From Shewanella colwelliana ATCC 39565 (lineage in GTDB: Bacteria > Pseudomonadota > Gammaproteobacteria > Enterobacterales > Shewanellaceae), in assembly GCF_000518705.1 (NCBI RefSeq), contig NZ_JAEC01000005.1, forward strand, positions 232,767-296,766: a DNA stretch of 64,000 nucleotides, read 5' to 3'. The position numbers and the translations under genes were made by a program. Below are positions 20,301 through 28,670 of this stretch, one piece after another; the first letter of the stretch is position 1; the number at the start of each line of letters is the position of its first letter. The notes beneath the pieces were generated by a model. The model worked only from the letters and a program-made list of their open reading frames with translations, made no database searches and was not told the DNA's origin.

Positions 20301-22445
20301 GGTAGCGCTCCAGTCCGGCTTAGCCTGCTTAAGCAGTGCCATGGCACCGGCAACATGCGGCGAGGCCATCGAGGTGCCGCTTAAGAAGGCGAAGTCACCA
20401 GATGCGCCACCACTGACAAACGGATGCTCATCGGCAAAGGCGGCGTAGATGTTCACGCCAGGCGCCGCAACCGCAGGGATTAGGGCTTCAGGCGTCGAAG
20501 GACTCGGACCACGTGATGAGAAGGCGGCTAACCAGTCGGCGCGCTCAGGATCCAGATCGCGATCGATAGTGGTCTCAGAGATGGTCAACACATGGTCGCT
20601 ACCTTTAACCAACCAATCACTCAGGCCGTAACCAGACATACCGTTGTCCCAGCGACCGTCCCACTCCTGCTTGGTGATATGGATACTCGGCACCGAGTAG
20701 GCCGCGGTCGCGACGATAGCGTCGGCATTGGCATAGTTGTACATGATCATACCATCGGCGCCGCCAGCTTTAATGTTGTCGGCTTTAGCAGAGCGAGCAA
20801 TACCATTAGGATCATTAAGATTATTGCGCTTACATACCACAATCACGTCTGTCGGATCACCGCCACTGTCGGTTAAATCAAATGTACCAGCAGGAAACGG
20901 CGAGCCACAATATTCATCACCATAGGCACTGGCTTTAACAACCATACCCGTTACCGAGCTTGAGTTAACCGCGCCACCTTCAATTTCGCTCCACTTAGGC
21001 GCTTCGCTGCCACCCATAGGATCTGTCAGTCTGGTATCGACAACAATTTCACGGCCATGAGTGCTGGCTGCCACGTTCATCAGCCAAGGAGAGGCATGGT
21101 CGATCGCGCCAAAGTATTCTTTATAACCACTTGGTTGGCCTGAGTTACCCGCTGCTACCGCAACTGAAATGCCCGCCTCACGTGCAGACAAGAAGGCTAA
21201 TTCAACATCGTCGCTCCATGGGTGAGAATCTTGACCACCAATAGAGAAGTTGATCACATCCACACCATCGCTGATCGCATCTTCGATACCTGCGATCAAG
21301 GCTTCACCAGGACAGCCAGGGAACAGCTCATTTGATGGATTACAGACTTGATAGGAGATAATGTTCGCATGTGGTGCTACACCGCTCATGCGAGGGAATA
21401 AGTTTGGCTTAATCACTGTGCCATCTGACACTTCACCAGGAGCAGGGCTGACATAGTCAACATCAAGTAACACGTTACCCGCTGCCGTAGAGGCAACATG
21501 TGAGCCATGGCCTTGATAATCTTCACCAACGGCTGGGCGAGTCGTCCCAAAAATACCACTGGTAAAATTATCTGTGATCACAGGATATGAGCGAACGCCA
21601 ATGAGCTTGTCGTTACACATATTCTCAAACCCCTCTTTGGTACAGTCGCCCACATACTGGCCGGCTCCCCAAGGGTTGGTATGGTCATAACCATCATCGC
21701 CAACATCGGCAAATGAACGATGATCTGAGTTAATCCCAGTATCAACGATACCTACGATCACATTTTCGCCTTTGTAAGGCACAGAATCAGTTGCAACACC
21801 GGTCCATAACTTATCCGCTTGGATCAGTTCAGGACCCGCGTCTGAAAATAACTCATAGGTTTTTGAGCGACGAACAGACGCCACACTGCCCATTTGAGCA
21901 ACACGCTGCGCTTCCTCTTGCGTCATCATCATCGAGAAACCGTTTACCGCATTGGTAAACTGTTGGCGAACGTCACGATCACCTAAGGTTGAACCAATTT
22001 CTGATATGAGTTGTTGTTGTTTTTGCAGAAGTTGATTGCGATAGGTCTTGATCTCATTGTTCACAGGCTTACCAGCAACAAAGAGCTTGCCGTCGGTTGA
22101 CTTGTTAGTGCGAGATTTTGCAAAGGAATCGTCCAGATTAAGCAGTGCTGCACCCGCTTGCGCTAATGGCTGCTGATGCATTCTCACGATATAGACATGC
22201 TCCCCCGTCAGCCCATCTTCGGCGACGAACTTACTTTCTTGACGATTAATTTGAACATTCAATCCATCATTTTGCAGCAAGCTATCGCTCTGTTTGGGCC
22301 CAGCATTAAGCAGCTTAGCCTGCTCTGCAGTGATGTTAAGAGGCTGAAGCTTATGAACTTCTCCTCCAGATAGGGCAGCGGCTTGTGCCATACTCACGCT
22401 ATACAGCGCGGCGGCAACTGCCGTTACTAATGTTTTCACCTTCAT
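17319..22445 (-). CDS. Giant secreted subtilisin-like protease with GlyGly-CTERM tail
   Basis: A 1708-residue exported S8 serine protease. A signal peptide ends near AQA (about residue 23). An I9-type propeptide is followed by the catalytic domain with Asp in VGIVDTGINSDH (about 235), His in GHGSHVAS (about 313) and Ser in SGTSMASPHVAG (about 689). The long His-Ser interval holds a PA-like insert. The C-terminal half has beta-sandwich/cadherin-like domains. The last residues form a GlyGly-CTERM signal: a DDGGALGF motif, a hydrophobic helix and Arg/Lys residues. The start is the ATG at 22445, with AAGGTGG upstream; a GTG four codons earlier is less likely. It is divergent from the mipA-like operon. 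Confidence 0.92.
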   Translation of the reverse strand: MKVKTLVTAVAAALYSVSMAQAAALSGGEVHKLQPLNITAEQAKLLNAGPKQSDSLLQNDGLNVQINRQESKFVAEDGLTGEHVYIVRMHQQPLAQAGAALLNLDDSFAKSRTNKSTDGKLFVAGKPVNNEIKTYRNQLLQKQQQLISEIGSTLGDRDVRQQFTNAVNGFSMMMTQEEAQRVAQMGSVASVRRSKTYELFSDAGPELIQADKLWTGVATDSVPYKGENVIVGIVDTGINSDHRSFADVGDDGYDHTNPWGAGQYVGDCTKEGFENMCNDKLIGVRSYPVITDNFTSGIFGTTRPAVGEDYQGHGSHVASTAAGNVLLDVDYVSPAPGEVSDGTVIKPNLFPRMSGVAPHANIISYQVCNPSNELFPGCPGEALIAGIEDAISDGVDVINFSIGGQDSHPWSDDVELAFLSAREAGISVAVAAGNSGQPSGYKEYFGAIDHASPWLMNVAASTHGREIVVDTRLTDPMGGSEAPKWSEIEGGAVNSSSVTGMVVKASAYGDEYCGSPFPAGTFDLTDSGGDPTDVIVVCKRNNLNDPNGIARSAKADNIKAGGADGMIMYNYANADAIVATAAYSVPSIHITKQEWDGRWDNGMSGYGLSDWLVKGSDHVLTISETTIDRDLDPERADWLAAFSSRGPSPSTPEALIPAVAAPGVNIYAAFADEHPFVSGGASGDFAFLSGTSMASPHVAGAMALLKQAKPDWSATEIQSALAMTAENKVQYHRLDDENGDVALASTYRAGTGRINVANAAKAGFVLDETAENFKAADPQNGGAVHKLNIPQLVNFECKPKCQWIRTIKATTAGSWSVTHDDVINWAFDSRSQMAQNGVSIKVTPSEFTLEAGESMDIVVEASIMDTQDWFSNAEVELHSNLIFTETSGNASEAHWPVVFKYDKNGMPGRLAATAHRNDGNAIIKGISLPEGDNIHGRIFAPVKADVKTITLPKDDDGNFPWSSTADMTVPMEERLDEATHVEMIDVPANARRLMVESFGTTESELEGTLDVGNLIVYVGKDYNGNGQADPFEELLCVSNHIQYDNFCNINEPEEGQYWAIFYNNREGKAQNNYYDAMEETFQFATTVVTDTVASNMSLEVSASNGQEPVDIQVNWNMPEMVEGEVYYSLLDFGTSEINAGNIGKVAFKLERGIDDVHLDVPQTGAHLGEQVPFTFEVQPNDSGVDRTFTISADIPAGLSLNVEDVLTSSKEIVTDITLEDGKLTISGVQPNTAEMEASYKVTTNLEDAMCRTPDFGNSNPGGYVDLEEFRIYPMFSGFAPVEYGDNGRAITGKDNNILTRNGIVLPIDVIFGGRYDSFHLYNNSEKLNVGKQNVLDIHAHGIVSLWEGQPFFFPYHDIFPYNNFPYETIGMMWRGFEVLDPSAPKAILSAPLVNSFRERSGISIASTQTGWAILEYDNARSYLPAGRDANRVYQWEELDDRFDFELIFNVNTRHGDGEYEMMMAYDNLDFGSQDGRGSIGIQGFRGGVYAYGPLQKYLGEQFSYGELDKKLSDGLVICYDYMGPESSQFEVTAWTRVKENAAGQDLTVNAVSQVEGMADISMSHTVSVASNITLGAIADQSVAENTSLEGITVMYADEQNSVNQITVSGEHISAVVDGHTSGSEITITPEENFYGEVEVTVTVSDVENPSDAASTSFMLTIESDGVDPQPEPETKPEVEDKDDGGALGFTALLMMIAGARRKRKVTKA

Positions 22446-22555
22446 GAAACTATCCACCTTTTAAGTTATTACCTGATGAGGTTTGTTTTTTTGCATATAT
22501 ATTCACCAGCGAAATAACATATAATCATGTTGTTAAACGAAAGCGGCAGTGGTTT

Positions 22556-22571
22556 GATGTAGCATTTTGTA
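22556..22571 (+). promoter_or_regulatory. RstA-box-like site, protease side
   Basis: GATGTAGCATTTTGTA, identical to 22978-22993, 111 bp from the protease start codon. Its reverse complement contains TACA-N6-TACA, the spacing of the E. coli RstA box (TACATNTNGTTACA, from memory); the centre matches only in part. The nearby response regulator/kinase pair is RstAB-like. Confidence 0.5.
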
Positions 22572-22977
22572 GATTTGTTAAAAAAGAAACATTAAACCAA
22601 CAATTAAGACTTTGTGGTGGGTACAGGTCTAATCTCTACTTATCAAACTCGTTTACAACAGCACTAAACAACTTAAAAAACAGAAAGATAGAACCAGGAA
22701 GTATAAAGGCGCCACTAAAAAAACCATGTTAACGCCATGAAAACAGAGGTGAGATAACCGAGACTGGATGTCACTATATCGATTAAAATGCTTTGAAAAG
22801 ATGCATTAACACATAATGGTTACCGTAATCGACAGCAAAAAGCAGACAGCATATTTATGCATAAAACTTTCGATTGGTTATGCTAAATTATCGTTATAGG
22901 TCATCTAACAGATTGATATAAATAGAAGCTAACGGCGAAACACTGCTAGATTTATGGAGAGTCATACAGTAAAGCGA

Positions 22978-22993
22978 GATGTAGCATTTTGTA
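22978..22993 (+). promoter_or_regulatory. RstA-box-like site, mipA/DUF3019 side
   Basis: Second exact copy of the 16-bp motif at 22556-22571, ending 80 bp before the start codon of the mipA-like gene. The tandem TGTA half-sites with a 10-bp period are typical for dimers of OmpR-family regulators, such as the one encoded two genes downstream. Confidence 0.5.
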
Positions 22994-23073
22994 CGCTCGC
23001 AGATATTTTTACAGACTTTTAACTTAAGATCGTTTTAGATTCATACATGCTGTTTTAGGATTTAGATATCACC

Positions 23074-23910
23074 ATGAAGTACCTTTTTTCCAGCCTCTGC
23101 ATCATATTTGGCCTCACTTTAATAGATGCCAGAGCCGATGAGCAGCTTGATGCGATAAAGACGGGCGAACTGCAGTTCACCCTCGCCTTAGGCTATGGCG
23201 GTATTGAGAATCCTAGAGCGAAATCTGACAACATCACCACCTATGTGTTACCCAGTTGGTCCTATTATGGTGAACGCTTCTATGCAGAGAACTTTACCTT
23301 AGGCTATAGCCTCTATGAATCTGATCGTTTTATTGTCGATTTGCAAACTCGCCTAAATGAAGATGGGATATTTTTCGAACTAGATGGTTGGAGCAATGTT
23401 TTTTTAAGCGATATTTTGGGCTATAAACCAAATAAGCAGCCACTATTTGGCCCAAAGATCCCCGAAGTTCCGATCGAGCGGCATATCTCCTACCTTGGAG
23501 GGGTTAACACCTCCTGGTTAACCCCTTATCTGGATATCAACTTAGGCTATTACCATGATATAAGCGGGGTTCATCAAGGCAATGAGATCCACTTAAAGCT
23601 TAAAACAATCCAGCCTTTATCCTGGGGAGCCCTTGCCTTCGAAGTGGGCGCAATAAGAAAAAGCAGCCAACTCATCAAATACTATTACCACTTTACCGAA
23701 GCTGAACTTGGGCGGCCGATACGTGAAAGTGCCCAATCCGCGTCTATCAATTACCATGCTAGCGGAGTCATCAACATCCCACTTTGGCAAGATATCAATT
23801 TTGTCGGCATTGTCACCTACACTTGGTTAGGCGATGAGATAAGCGACAACCTGATGGTAGAAAAAGATGACTACTTATCTGGGTTCGTTGGAGTAAGCTA
23901 TGCCTTCTAG
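23074..23910 (+). CDS. MipA/OmpV-family outer membrane protein
   Basis: A 278-residue outer-membrane beta-barrel of the MipA/OmpV family. Residues 1-21 are a signal peptide ending at ARA. The mature protein has alternating aromatic strands (VLPSWSYYGERFYAENFTLGY at about 53-73), and the C-terminus VGVSYAF ends in Phe as barrel proteins do. Family members are often paired with DUF3019 and a two-component system, as here. The next gene overlaps its 3' end by 11 bp. The start is the ATG at 23074. Confidence 0.85.
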   Translation: MKYLFSSLCIIFGLTLIDARADEQLDAIKTGELQFTLALGYGGIENPRAKSDNITTYVLPSWSYYGERFYAENFTLGYSLYESDRFIVDLQTRLNEDGIFFELDGWSNVFLSDILGYKPNKQPLFGPKIPEVPIERHISYLGGVNTSWLTPYLDINLGYYHDISGVHQGNEIHLKLKTIQPLSWGALAFEVGAIRKSSQLIKYYYHFTEAELGRPIRESAQSASINYHASGVINIPLWQDINFVGIVTYTWLGDEISDNLMVEKDDYLSGFVGVSYAF

Positions 23911-24295
23911 CGGGTCAACCTTGATGACAATGCTGCTTATTTTGGCCTCAATGGTGAGTGTCGAAGTGAACGCTGCGACGACAGAAGTCGAGATCAAACC
24001 CCAAACCTGTGCGGTGCTAGAAGCAGGGACTCCTTGCCATATGCAGCTCAAGATCAGCTATCATCTGCAGGTACTGGAGCAGACTTGCATCTGGATAGCA
24101 CTAAGAGAAAAGCCTGAGCAATGCTTCGACAGCCTAAGCGTCGACCACTTATTTGACCTCTCATTAATTGAAGATACTCAGGTGTTTATAAAAGATCTCA
24201 ATGATAAAGTGCTCGATGAAGTAACAATACAAGTTGCTATCTATCAGCCAGTAAATACCCGAAGACGCAGAGGGCTCAATTGGAACTTGCTATGA
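23900..24295 (+). CDS. DUF3019-family secreted protein
   Basis: A 131-residue protein with an N-terminal hydrophobic signal ending near VNA and four Cys in the mature part (TCAVLEAGTPC, TCIW and QCF), probably disulfide-bonded in the periplasm. DUF3019 members usually lie beside a MipA/OmpV gene and an OmpR/HK pair, and this gene is the second of that four-gene set. It overlaps the mipA-like gene by 11 bp, and its stop overlaps the regulator start (ATGA). The function is unknown; a role in sensing or modulating the kinase is inference. Confidence 0.75.
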   Translation: MPSSGSTLMTMLLILASMVSVEVNAATTEVEIKPQTCAVLEAGTPCHMQLKISYHLQVLEQTCIWIALREKPEQCFDSLSVDHLFDLSLIEDTQVFIKDLNDKVLDEVTIQVAIYQPVNTRRRRGLNWNLL

Positions 24296-24993
24296 CCACA
24301 CCAAAGATATTGCTTATTGAGGACGATCTTGACCTAGCCGAACTCACGGTGCTTTATCTGTCTCAACAGGGATTCGAGTTAACCCATGTAGAGTCTGCTG
24401 AAGAGGTGTCCCAGTTGGACCGGACTGAACACTTCGATCTCATTATCTGTGACATCATGTTGCCAGGACAGGACGGCTTTAGCCTATTCGAAGCGCTGGC
24501 GGAGCGCTTTCGATGCGTGATCATCTTTATGACGGCGCTCGATGGCCAGCAAGAGCAAATTAAAGGGCTCGAGTTGGGCGCGAGCGACTATATTGTCAAG
24601 CCAGTAGATCCTGAGCTGTTAGTTGCGCGAATTAGGGCGAACCTCAGAAAAGGGCAAACTAACCCACAGTCCAAAACCCTTGCTATTCATGATTTTCATA
24701 TCGACTTTACCAAACAACAACTGTCGATAGCGGGTCTGCCACATAAAGTCACCACCCAAGAATTTAGTCTACTGTGGATCTTCGCCCAACATCATGGCGA
24801 AATTTTAAGCCGCGAGTCTCTATTCGAGCAATATGTTGGTCGACCCTACGATGGTCTCGATAGAGCTATCGACCTAAAGATTAGTCGATTACGTAAAAAA
24901 ATAGAGGGCTATCAGATAGAAGGCTTAACCATCAAAACCGTTCATGGGCAAGGCTATCTGTTCAACTATCAGCCACAACTATCGGACCGATAA
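24292..24993 (+). CDS. OmpR-family response regulator, RstA-like
   Basis: A 233-residue DNA-binding response regulator. The receiver domain (1-115) has the acidic pair in LLIEDDLD, the phosphoacceptor Asp in IICDIMLPGQDG (about 51) and the conserved Lys in YIVKPVDP. A winged-helix domain fills 125-233 (TTQEFSLLWIF, DRAIDLKISRLRKKI, TVHGQGYLF). The start at 24292 overlaps the stop of the DUF3019 gene (ATGA), and the gene's stop overlaps the kinase start (TAATG), so translation is probably coupled. Assignment to the RstA type rests on the kinase partner and the upstream motif. Confidence 0.9.
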   Translation: MTTPKILLIEDDLDLAELTVLYLSQQGFELTHVESAEEVSQLDRTEHFDLIICDIMLPGQDGFSLFEALAERFRCVIIFMTALDGQQEQIKGLELGASDYIVKPVDPELLVARIRANLRKGQTNPQSKTLAIHDFHIDFTKQQLSIAGLPHKVTTQEFSLLWIFAQHHGEILSRESLFEQYVGRPYDGLDRAIDLKISRLRKKIEGYQIEGLTIKTVHGQGYLFNYQPQLSDR

Positions 24994-26207
24994 TGAAGTT
25001 TCAATTTTATCGCCTCTATGCTTTATTGATACTCAGCAGCGCGCTGATCATTTGGTCATTTAGTGAAATTCATACCGCCATGCAACAAGGCAACGAGTCA
25101 TATCAAATCGATGTCGATAACGTATTTAGTGGTCTAATAGACGAACAGCACCCCGTCACTATATCCCGTATCAGCGCAGACAACTTAGCCCTGCCAACAG
25201 ATCTTAACGACCAGCTCAACCAAGGCAAAACCATCGCCCTCACCTTAAGTAATCGACAAACCTATTACTACCGACAAGGAAGTAGCGCAGAAGAGGTGAT
25301 CGCCTTTGGCCCTGTCATACATGCTTCGCAAGCGAGTGTACCGAGGGAACTAATCATCTTCGCGTTATACGCCAGTCTCGGCTGTGTAGCACTCCTGCTT
25401 ATATGGCCACTATTTCGCGATCTCTCGAAATTACAAAAAACCGCTATCGACTTTGGCGCGCGGCCGAGAAAGATGCCTCAAGTCATCAACAAGCGTTCTG
25501 CAATCTATCCACTCGCCAAGGTATATCATGAGGTAACGATACAGATAGTCGATTTCCTGCAGATGCATAAAGAGTTATCTCGAACCATCTCCCACGAAGT
25601 CAGAACTCCGCTGGCACGTATGCGTTTCGCCCTGCAGCTTAGCAAGGAGCAGTTGGATGAAAAATATTGGCAAAGGCTCAATGCCGATATCGACGAGATA
25701 GAGCAACTGGCCAGCAACTACCTCTCCTTTGCCAAGCTTGAACACAGAGAGACACAGTTGCAGAAAGTAGAAATTTCCCCTCAACAGTTTCTAAAACAAA
25801 TACAAGATAAGTTTTCCCTTTATCAGCATAAAATCATCATAAATTTCGATGCCAACAATCTTGCCACCTATATCGACACACAATCCATGACCATAGCCAC
25901 TCAAAACCTGATCATGAACGCCCTAAGATTTGCTCGGACCCAGATCAATGTCAGCTTTTATTGTGATGGCGAGCGTTGTGAAATTAAGGTTGAAGATGAC
26001 GGACCAGGCTTCGAAGGCAAAGGAAAACAGTTGTTAGCCGCCTTCGCCAGAGACAAGGACCAATCCGACAGCTCCGGCTATGGCCTAGGACTGTATATCG
26101 TACGTAAGGTCGCCATCTGGCATCAAGGGGCATTGACACTACAGCCATCCACTCTCCTGGGTGGCGCATGTCTTTGTATCCGCTGGCGTAACCATAAACA
26201 GCGGTGA
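24993..26207 (+). CDS. Sensor histidine kinase, RstB-like
   Basis: A 404-residue inner-membrane sensor kinase. TM1 is at about 8-28, a short periplasmic sensor of about 85 residues follows, and TM2 is at about 115-138. The phosphorylated His is in SHEVRTPLARMR (about 200), as in RstB-type kinases. The N box is NLIMNALRFA, and the G boxes are EDDGPGFEG and GYGLGLYIVRK. It is the last gene of the four-gene operon and ends 3 bp from the convergent chrA gene. The periplasmic segment may contact the DUF3019 or MipA-like protein; that is speculative. Confidence 0.92.
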   Translation: MKFQFYRLYALLILSSALIIWSFSEIHTAMQQGNESYQIDVDNVFSGLIDEQHPVTISRISADNLALPTDLNDQLNQGKTIALTLSNRQTYYYRQGSSAEEVIAFGPVIHASQASVPRELIIFALYASLGCVALLLIWPLFRDLSKLQKTAIDFGARPRKMPQVINKRSAIYPLAKVYHEVTIQIVDFLQMHKELSRTISHEVRTPLARMRFALQLSKEQLDEKYWQRLNADIDEIEQLASNYLSFAKLEHRETQLQKVEISPQQFLKQIQDKFSLYQHKIIINFDANNLATYIDTQSMTIATQNLIMNALRFARTQINVSFYCDGERCEIKVEDDGPGFEGKGKQLLAAFARDKDQSDSSGYGLGLYIVRKVAIWHQGALTLQPSTLLGGACLCIRWRNHKQR

Positions 26208-26210
26208 AGC

Positions 26211-27380
26211 TTAGCCAATCAACCCGAACATCACACCAACAAGGCTGTAGCCAAGCACCAGCCACAAAATATTTAGTCGAAACCGCTTAAACAGCCAGAA
26301 ACCTAGCAGCACCAAAATCAGATCGACCAGCGAATAGATAGCACTGGCGATCACTGGTGACACCAATGCAGCCAATAGTAGGCCTACCACTGCAGCGTTA
26401 ATTCCCGCAATCGCCCCACGAAATTGACTACGATGCATTAACCCCTGCCAAACCGTTAAGGCTGATAGCAACAACAGAAAGCCCGGTAAAAAGATGGCCA
26501 AAGTTGCCACCAATGCGCCAATAACAGGTTTCGCACTGAACACTTCGGCCCCAAGAAATGCCGCCAAGGTGAACATAGGACCAGGCACAGCTTGTGCCAA
26601 AGCATAGCCTGTTAAAAATCGTTCACTACCTATATGTTGACCAACGCTCATCTCAAGCAACGGCAGCACCACATGCCCTCCACCGAAAACCAATGCCCCA
26701 GCCTGATAAAACTGGGCAAATATTTGCCCAAGTGGGTGCTGACTATTAAGCAGCACCAATGCGGTGATAAACAGCGTGCCAAACAGCGCCAACCATTTTA
26801 CATTCACCAGAGTGAATGATAGGTTTCCCCTCCCATCACTCCCCCCATTTAGCGATTTAGGCGCAAGACAGAAGATACCGATACCCGCGGCAACAACTAA
26901 TATCAATAACTGGCCCCAAATATTGCCTACAAGCAGCGTAACTACCGCACTAGTGAGCATTAGTATTTTCGCTATCGATTTAGTACAAAACTGGTTATAC
27001 ATGCTTAACACAGCATCGAATACCACCACCACCGCCATCAACTTTAAGCCATGAATCAAGCCATTAAACCAGCTTTCGCCTAACCAATTAGCACTACCTA
27101 GCGCCAATAACAGCAGTAATGTAAAGGAGGGAAGAGTAAATCCAATAAATGCCGCTAGGCCGCCTAAAAGCCCCGCGCGATGGTAGCCAATCGCAAAACC
27201 AATTTGACTTGAACCGGGTCCGGGGATCACCTGACTTAACGCCACTAGCCCGCCAAATGCTGTCATATCAAGCCAATTAAGCTCATTCACAAAGCGACGT
27301 TTGAAATAGCCAATATGGGCCGCTGGGCCACCAAAGCTCACCAATCCAAGTAGGAAAAACTTTATAAAAACATCGCTCAC
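26211..27380 (-). CDS. chrA: Chromate transporter ChrA family, two-domain form
   Basis: A 389-residue polytopic membrane protein of the CHR family, thought to export chromate. The N-terminal CHR domain shows FFLLGLVSFGGPAAHIGY and ALSQVIPGPGSSQIG. The second domain repeats the pattern (GALVFGGGHVVLPLLE, then ALAQAVPGPMFTLAAFLG), as expected for the long, duplicated form. About 10-12 TM segments are evident. It is monocistronic and convergent with the kinase gene. Family membership is clear; actual chromate transport is assumed. Confidence 0.88.
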   Translation of the reverse strand: MSDVFIKFFLLGLVSFGGPAAHIGYFKRRFVNELNWLDMTAFGGLVALSQVIPGPGSSQIGFAIGYHRAGLLGGLAAFIGFTLPSFTLLLLLALGSANWLGESWFNGLIHGLKLMAVVVVFDAVLSMYNQFCTKSIAKILMLTSAVVTLLVGNIWGQLLILVVAAGIGIFCLAPKSLNGGSDGRGNLSFTLVNVKWLALFGTLFITALVLLNSQHPLGQIFAQFYQAGALVFGGGHVVLPLLEMSVGQHIGSERFLTGYALAQAVPGPMFTLAAFLGAEVFSAKPVIGALVATLAIFLPGFLLLLSALTVWQGLMHRSQFRGAIAGINAAVVGLLLAALVSPVIASAIYSLVDLILVLLGFWLFKRFRLNILWLVLGYSLVGVMFGLIG

Positions 27381-27469
27381 ACTTAACCCCTCTTGCCCGT
27401 TACAGTGGATAGAATATGACAGCTAAATGACACCTTAATGACAGTGATGGCAAGGCCATGATGAACGTG

Positions 27470-28645
27470 TTAAGGCAACCGTTCCAGCAGCACTAACACC
27501 TCAAAATGGTCTGTGTGAGGGAACATGTCAAACAACTGAACTTTGGAAATTTGATAACCCGATATGTGTCGCAGATCTTTTGCCAAGGTCTTAGGATTAC
27601 AACTTGAATACAAAATAGCCTTAGGTGCAAATTCACTAAGAGAATGGCAAAGCGCCTCACCAATACCGCGTCGAGGAGGATTAACAATAATCAGATCAGG
27701 TTTATTTTGAGCGTCACTTCCACTAGCAAATTCGGTGGAATCGAGGGCGGTAAACTGCACATTTTCAAGTCCCATGGTTTTAGCCGACATCTTGGCACAG
27801 GCTATTGCCTCGGCTTCAATCTCAATCCCCGTTAATGCGATCTCTTTTGACGCACAGTGCAAGCCAAAACCACCCACACCGCAAAACAGATCCCAAATGG
27901 CATTGGGCTTCAATTGCGCAGTCCATTCACGGGCAGTTTGATACAGCTTGGCAGCGACCTCTGGATGGGTCTGAAAAAAGCTCTTGGGACGAATATATAA
28001 AGGTACATCATTGAAGCACTCCTCTAAACGGGTTGCTTCGCTAAGAAATATCTCTTCATCCCCTTCTAAAATAGCCATATGTACAGGTTGCAGATTGACG
28101 GAAACGACTTTGATTTGAGGGTGGTCGGCCAGTAATGTCTGGAGTTCCCGCTCAATGCGTACAATTGCATCTGTTGTTCGCAACACAAACCTAAGCATAT
28201 ATTCGCCACGGACTTGGCTACGGGTCAGTAAAATAAACTTGAGTTCACCTTTTTGTTTGTCAACGCGATATGGCGGGATCCCAGCTTGGCGCACAAAGAG
28301 TTCGAGTCGATGCAACAACTGCTGCATATCCTTGGGATAAAGCGGACAATCACATAAACTAACAGGCTCACCCGATGGGCTGACTAGCCCCAAGATAGGT
28401 TGATGCGCAGCGCCAAGCACCACCATTTTAGCCTTATTTCTAAACCCGTATTCTGGCCCCATAACGGGCGCTAGCCACTGCTTAACTGGCTGGCCGGCCA
28501 GCAAGGCTTCTAACGCCTCAGACTTAATCGCAACCTGCTCGGCTAAAGGCACTTTTAGATGATGGCAAGAGCGACACTGGTTTGCGTCGAAATATGGACA
28601 ATTCACAACAAATAGACTCGTTGAAAGGGATAAAAAAGGCGCCAC
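27470..28645 (-). CDS. rlmC: 23S rRNA (uracil-747-C5)-methyltransferase
   Basis: A methyltransferase of the RlmC/RlmD/TrmA family that methylates U747 of 23S rRNA with SAM. An iron-sulfur cluster site is seen in [12 protein letters not shown] plus a later CDCPLYPK. The SAM-binding loop is [15 protein letters not shown]. The catalytic Cys lies in [14 protein letters not shown], and IIVNPPRRG is also typical. The short N-terminus without a TRAM domain favours RlmC over RlmD. The start is uncertain: GTG codons at 28645 and 28606 are both possible, and neither has a good ribosome site. Confidence 0.88.
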   Translation of the reverse strand: MAPFLSLSTSLFVVNCPYFDANQCRSCHHLKVPLAEQVAIKSEALEALLAGQPVKQWLAPVMGPEYGFRNKAKMVVLGAAHQPILGLVSPSGEPVSLCDCPLYPKDMQQLLHRLELFVRQAGIPPYRVDKQKGELKFILLTRSQVRGEYMLRFVLRTTDAIVRIERELQTLLADHPQIKVVSVNLQPVHMAILEGDEEIFLSEATRLEECFNDVPLYIRPKSFFQTHPEVAAKLYQTAREWTAQLKPNAIWDLFCGVGGFGLHCASKEIALTGIEIEAEAIACAKMSAKTMGLENVQFTALDSTEFASGSDAQNKPDLIIVNPPRRGIGEALCHSLSEFAPKAILYSSCNPKTLAKDLRHISGYQISKVQLFDMFPHTDHFEVLVLLERLP

Positions 28646-28670
28646 ACTTTAGCTGGTTTAGTCATAAAAA

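Larger units (their letters stand above)
22446..23073. other. 628-bp divergent promoter region with a duplicated 16-bp motif
   Basis: No gene was seen. The region separates the giant protease from the mipA-like/DUF3019/two-component operon. Its main feature is a 16-bp motif present twice as a direct repeat, one copy near each divergent gene. It is otherwise AT-rich, fitting a regulated bidirectional promoter. Confidence 0.6.
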
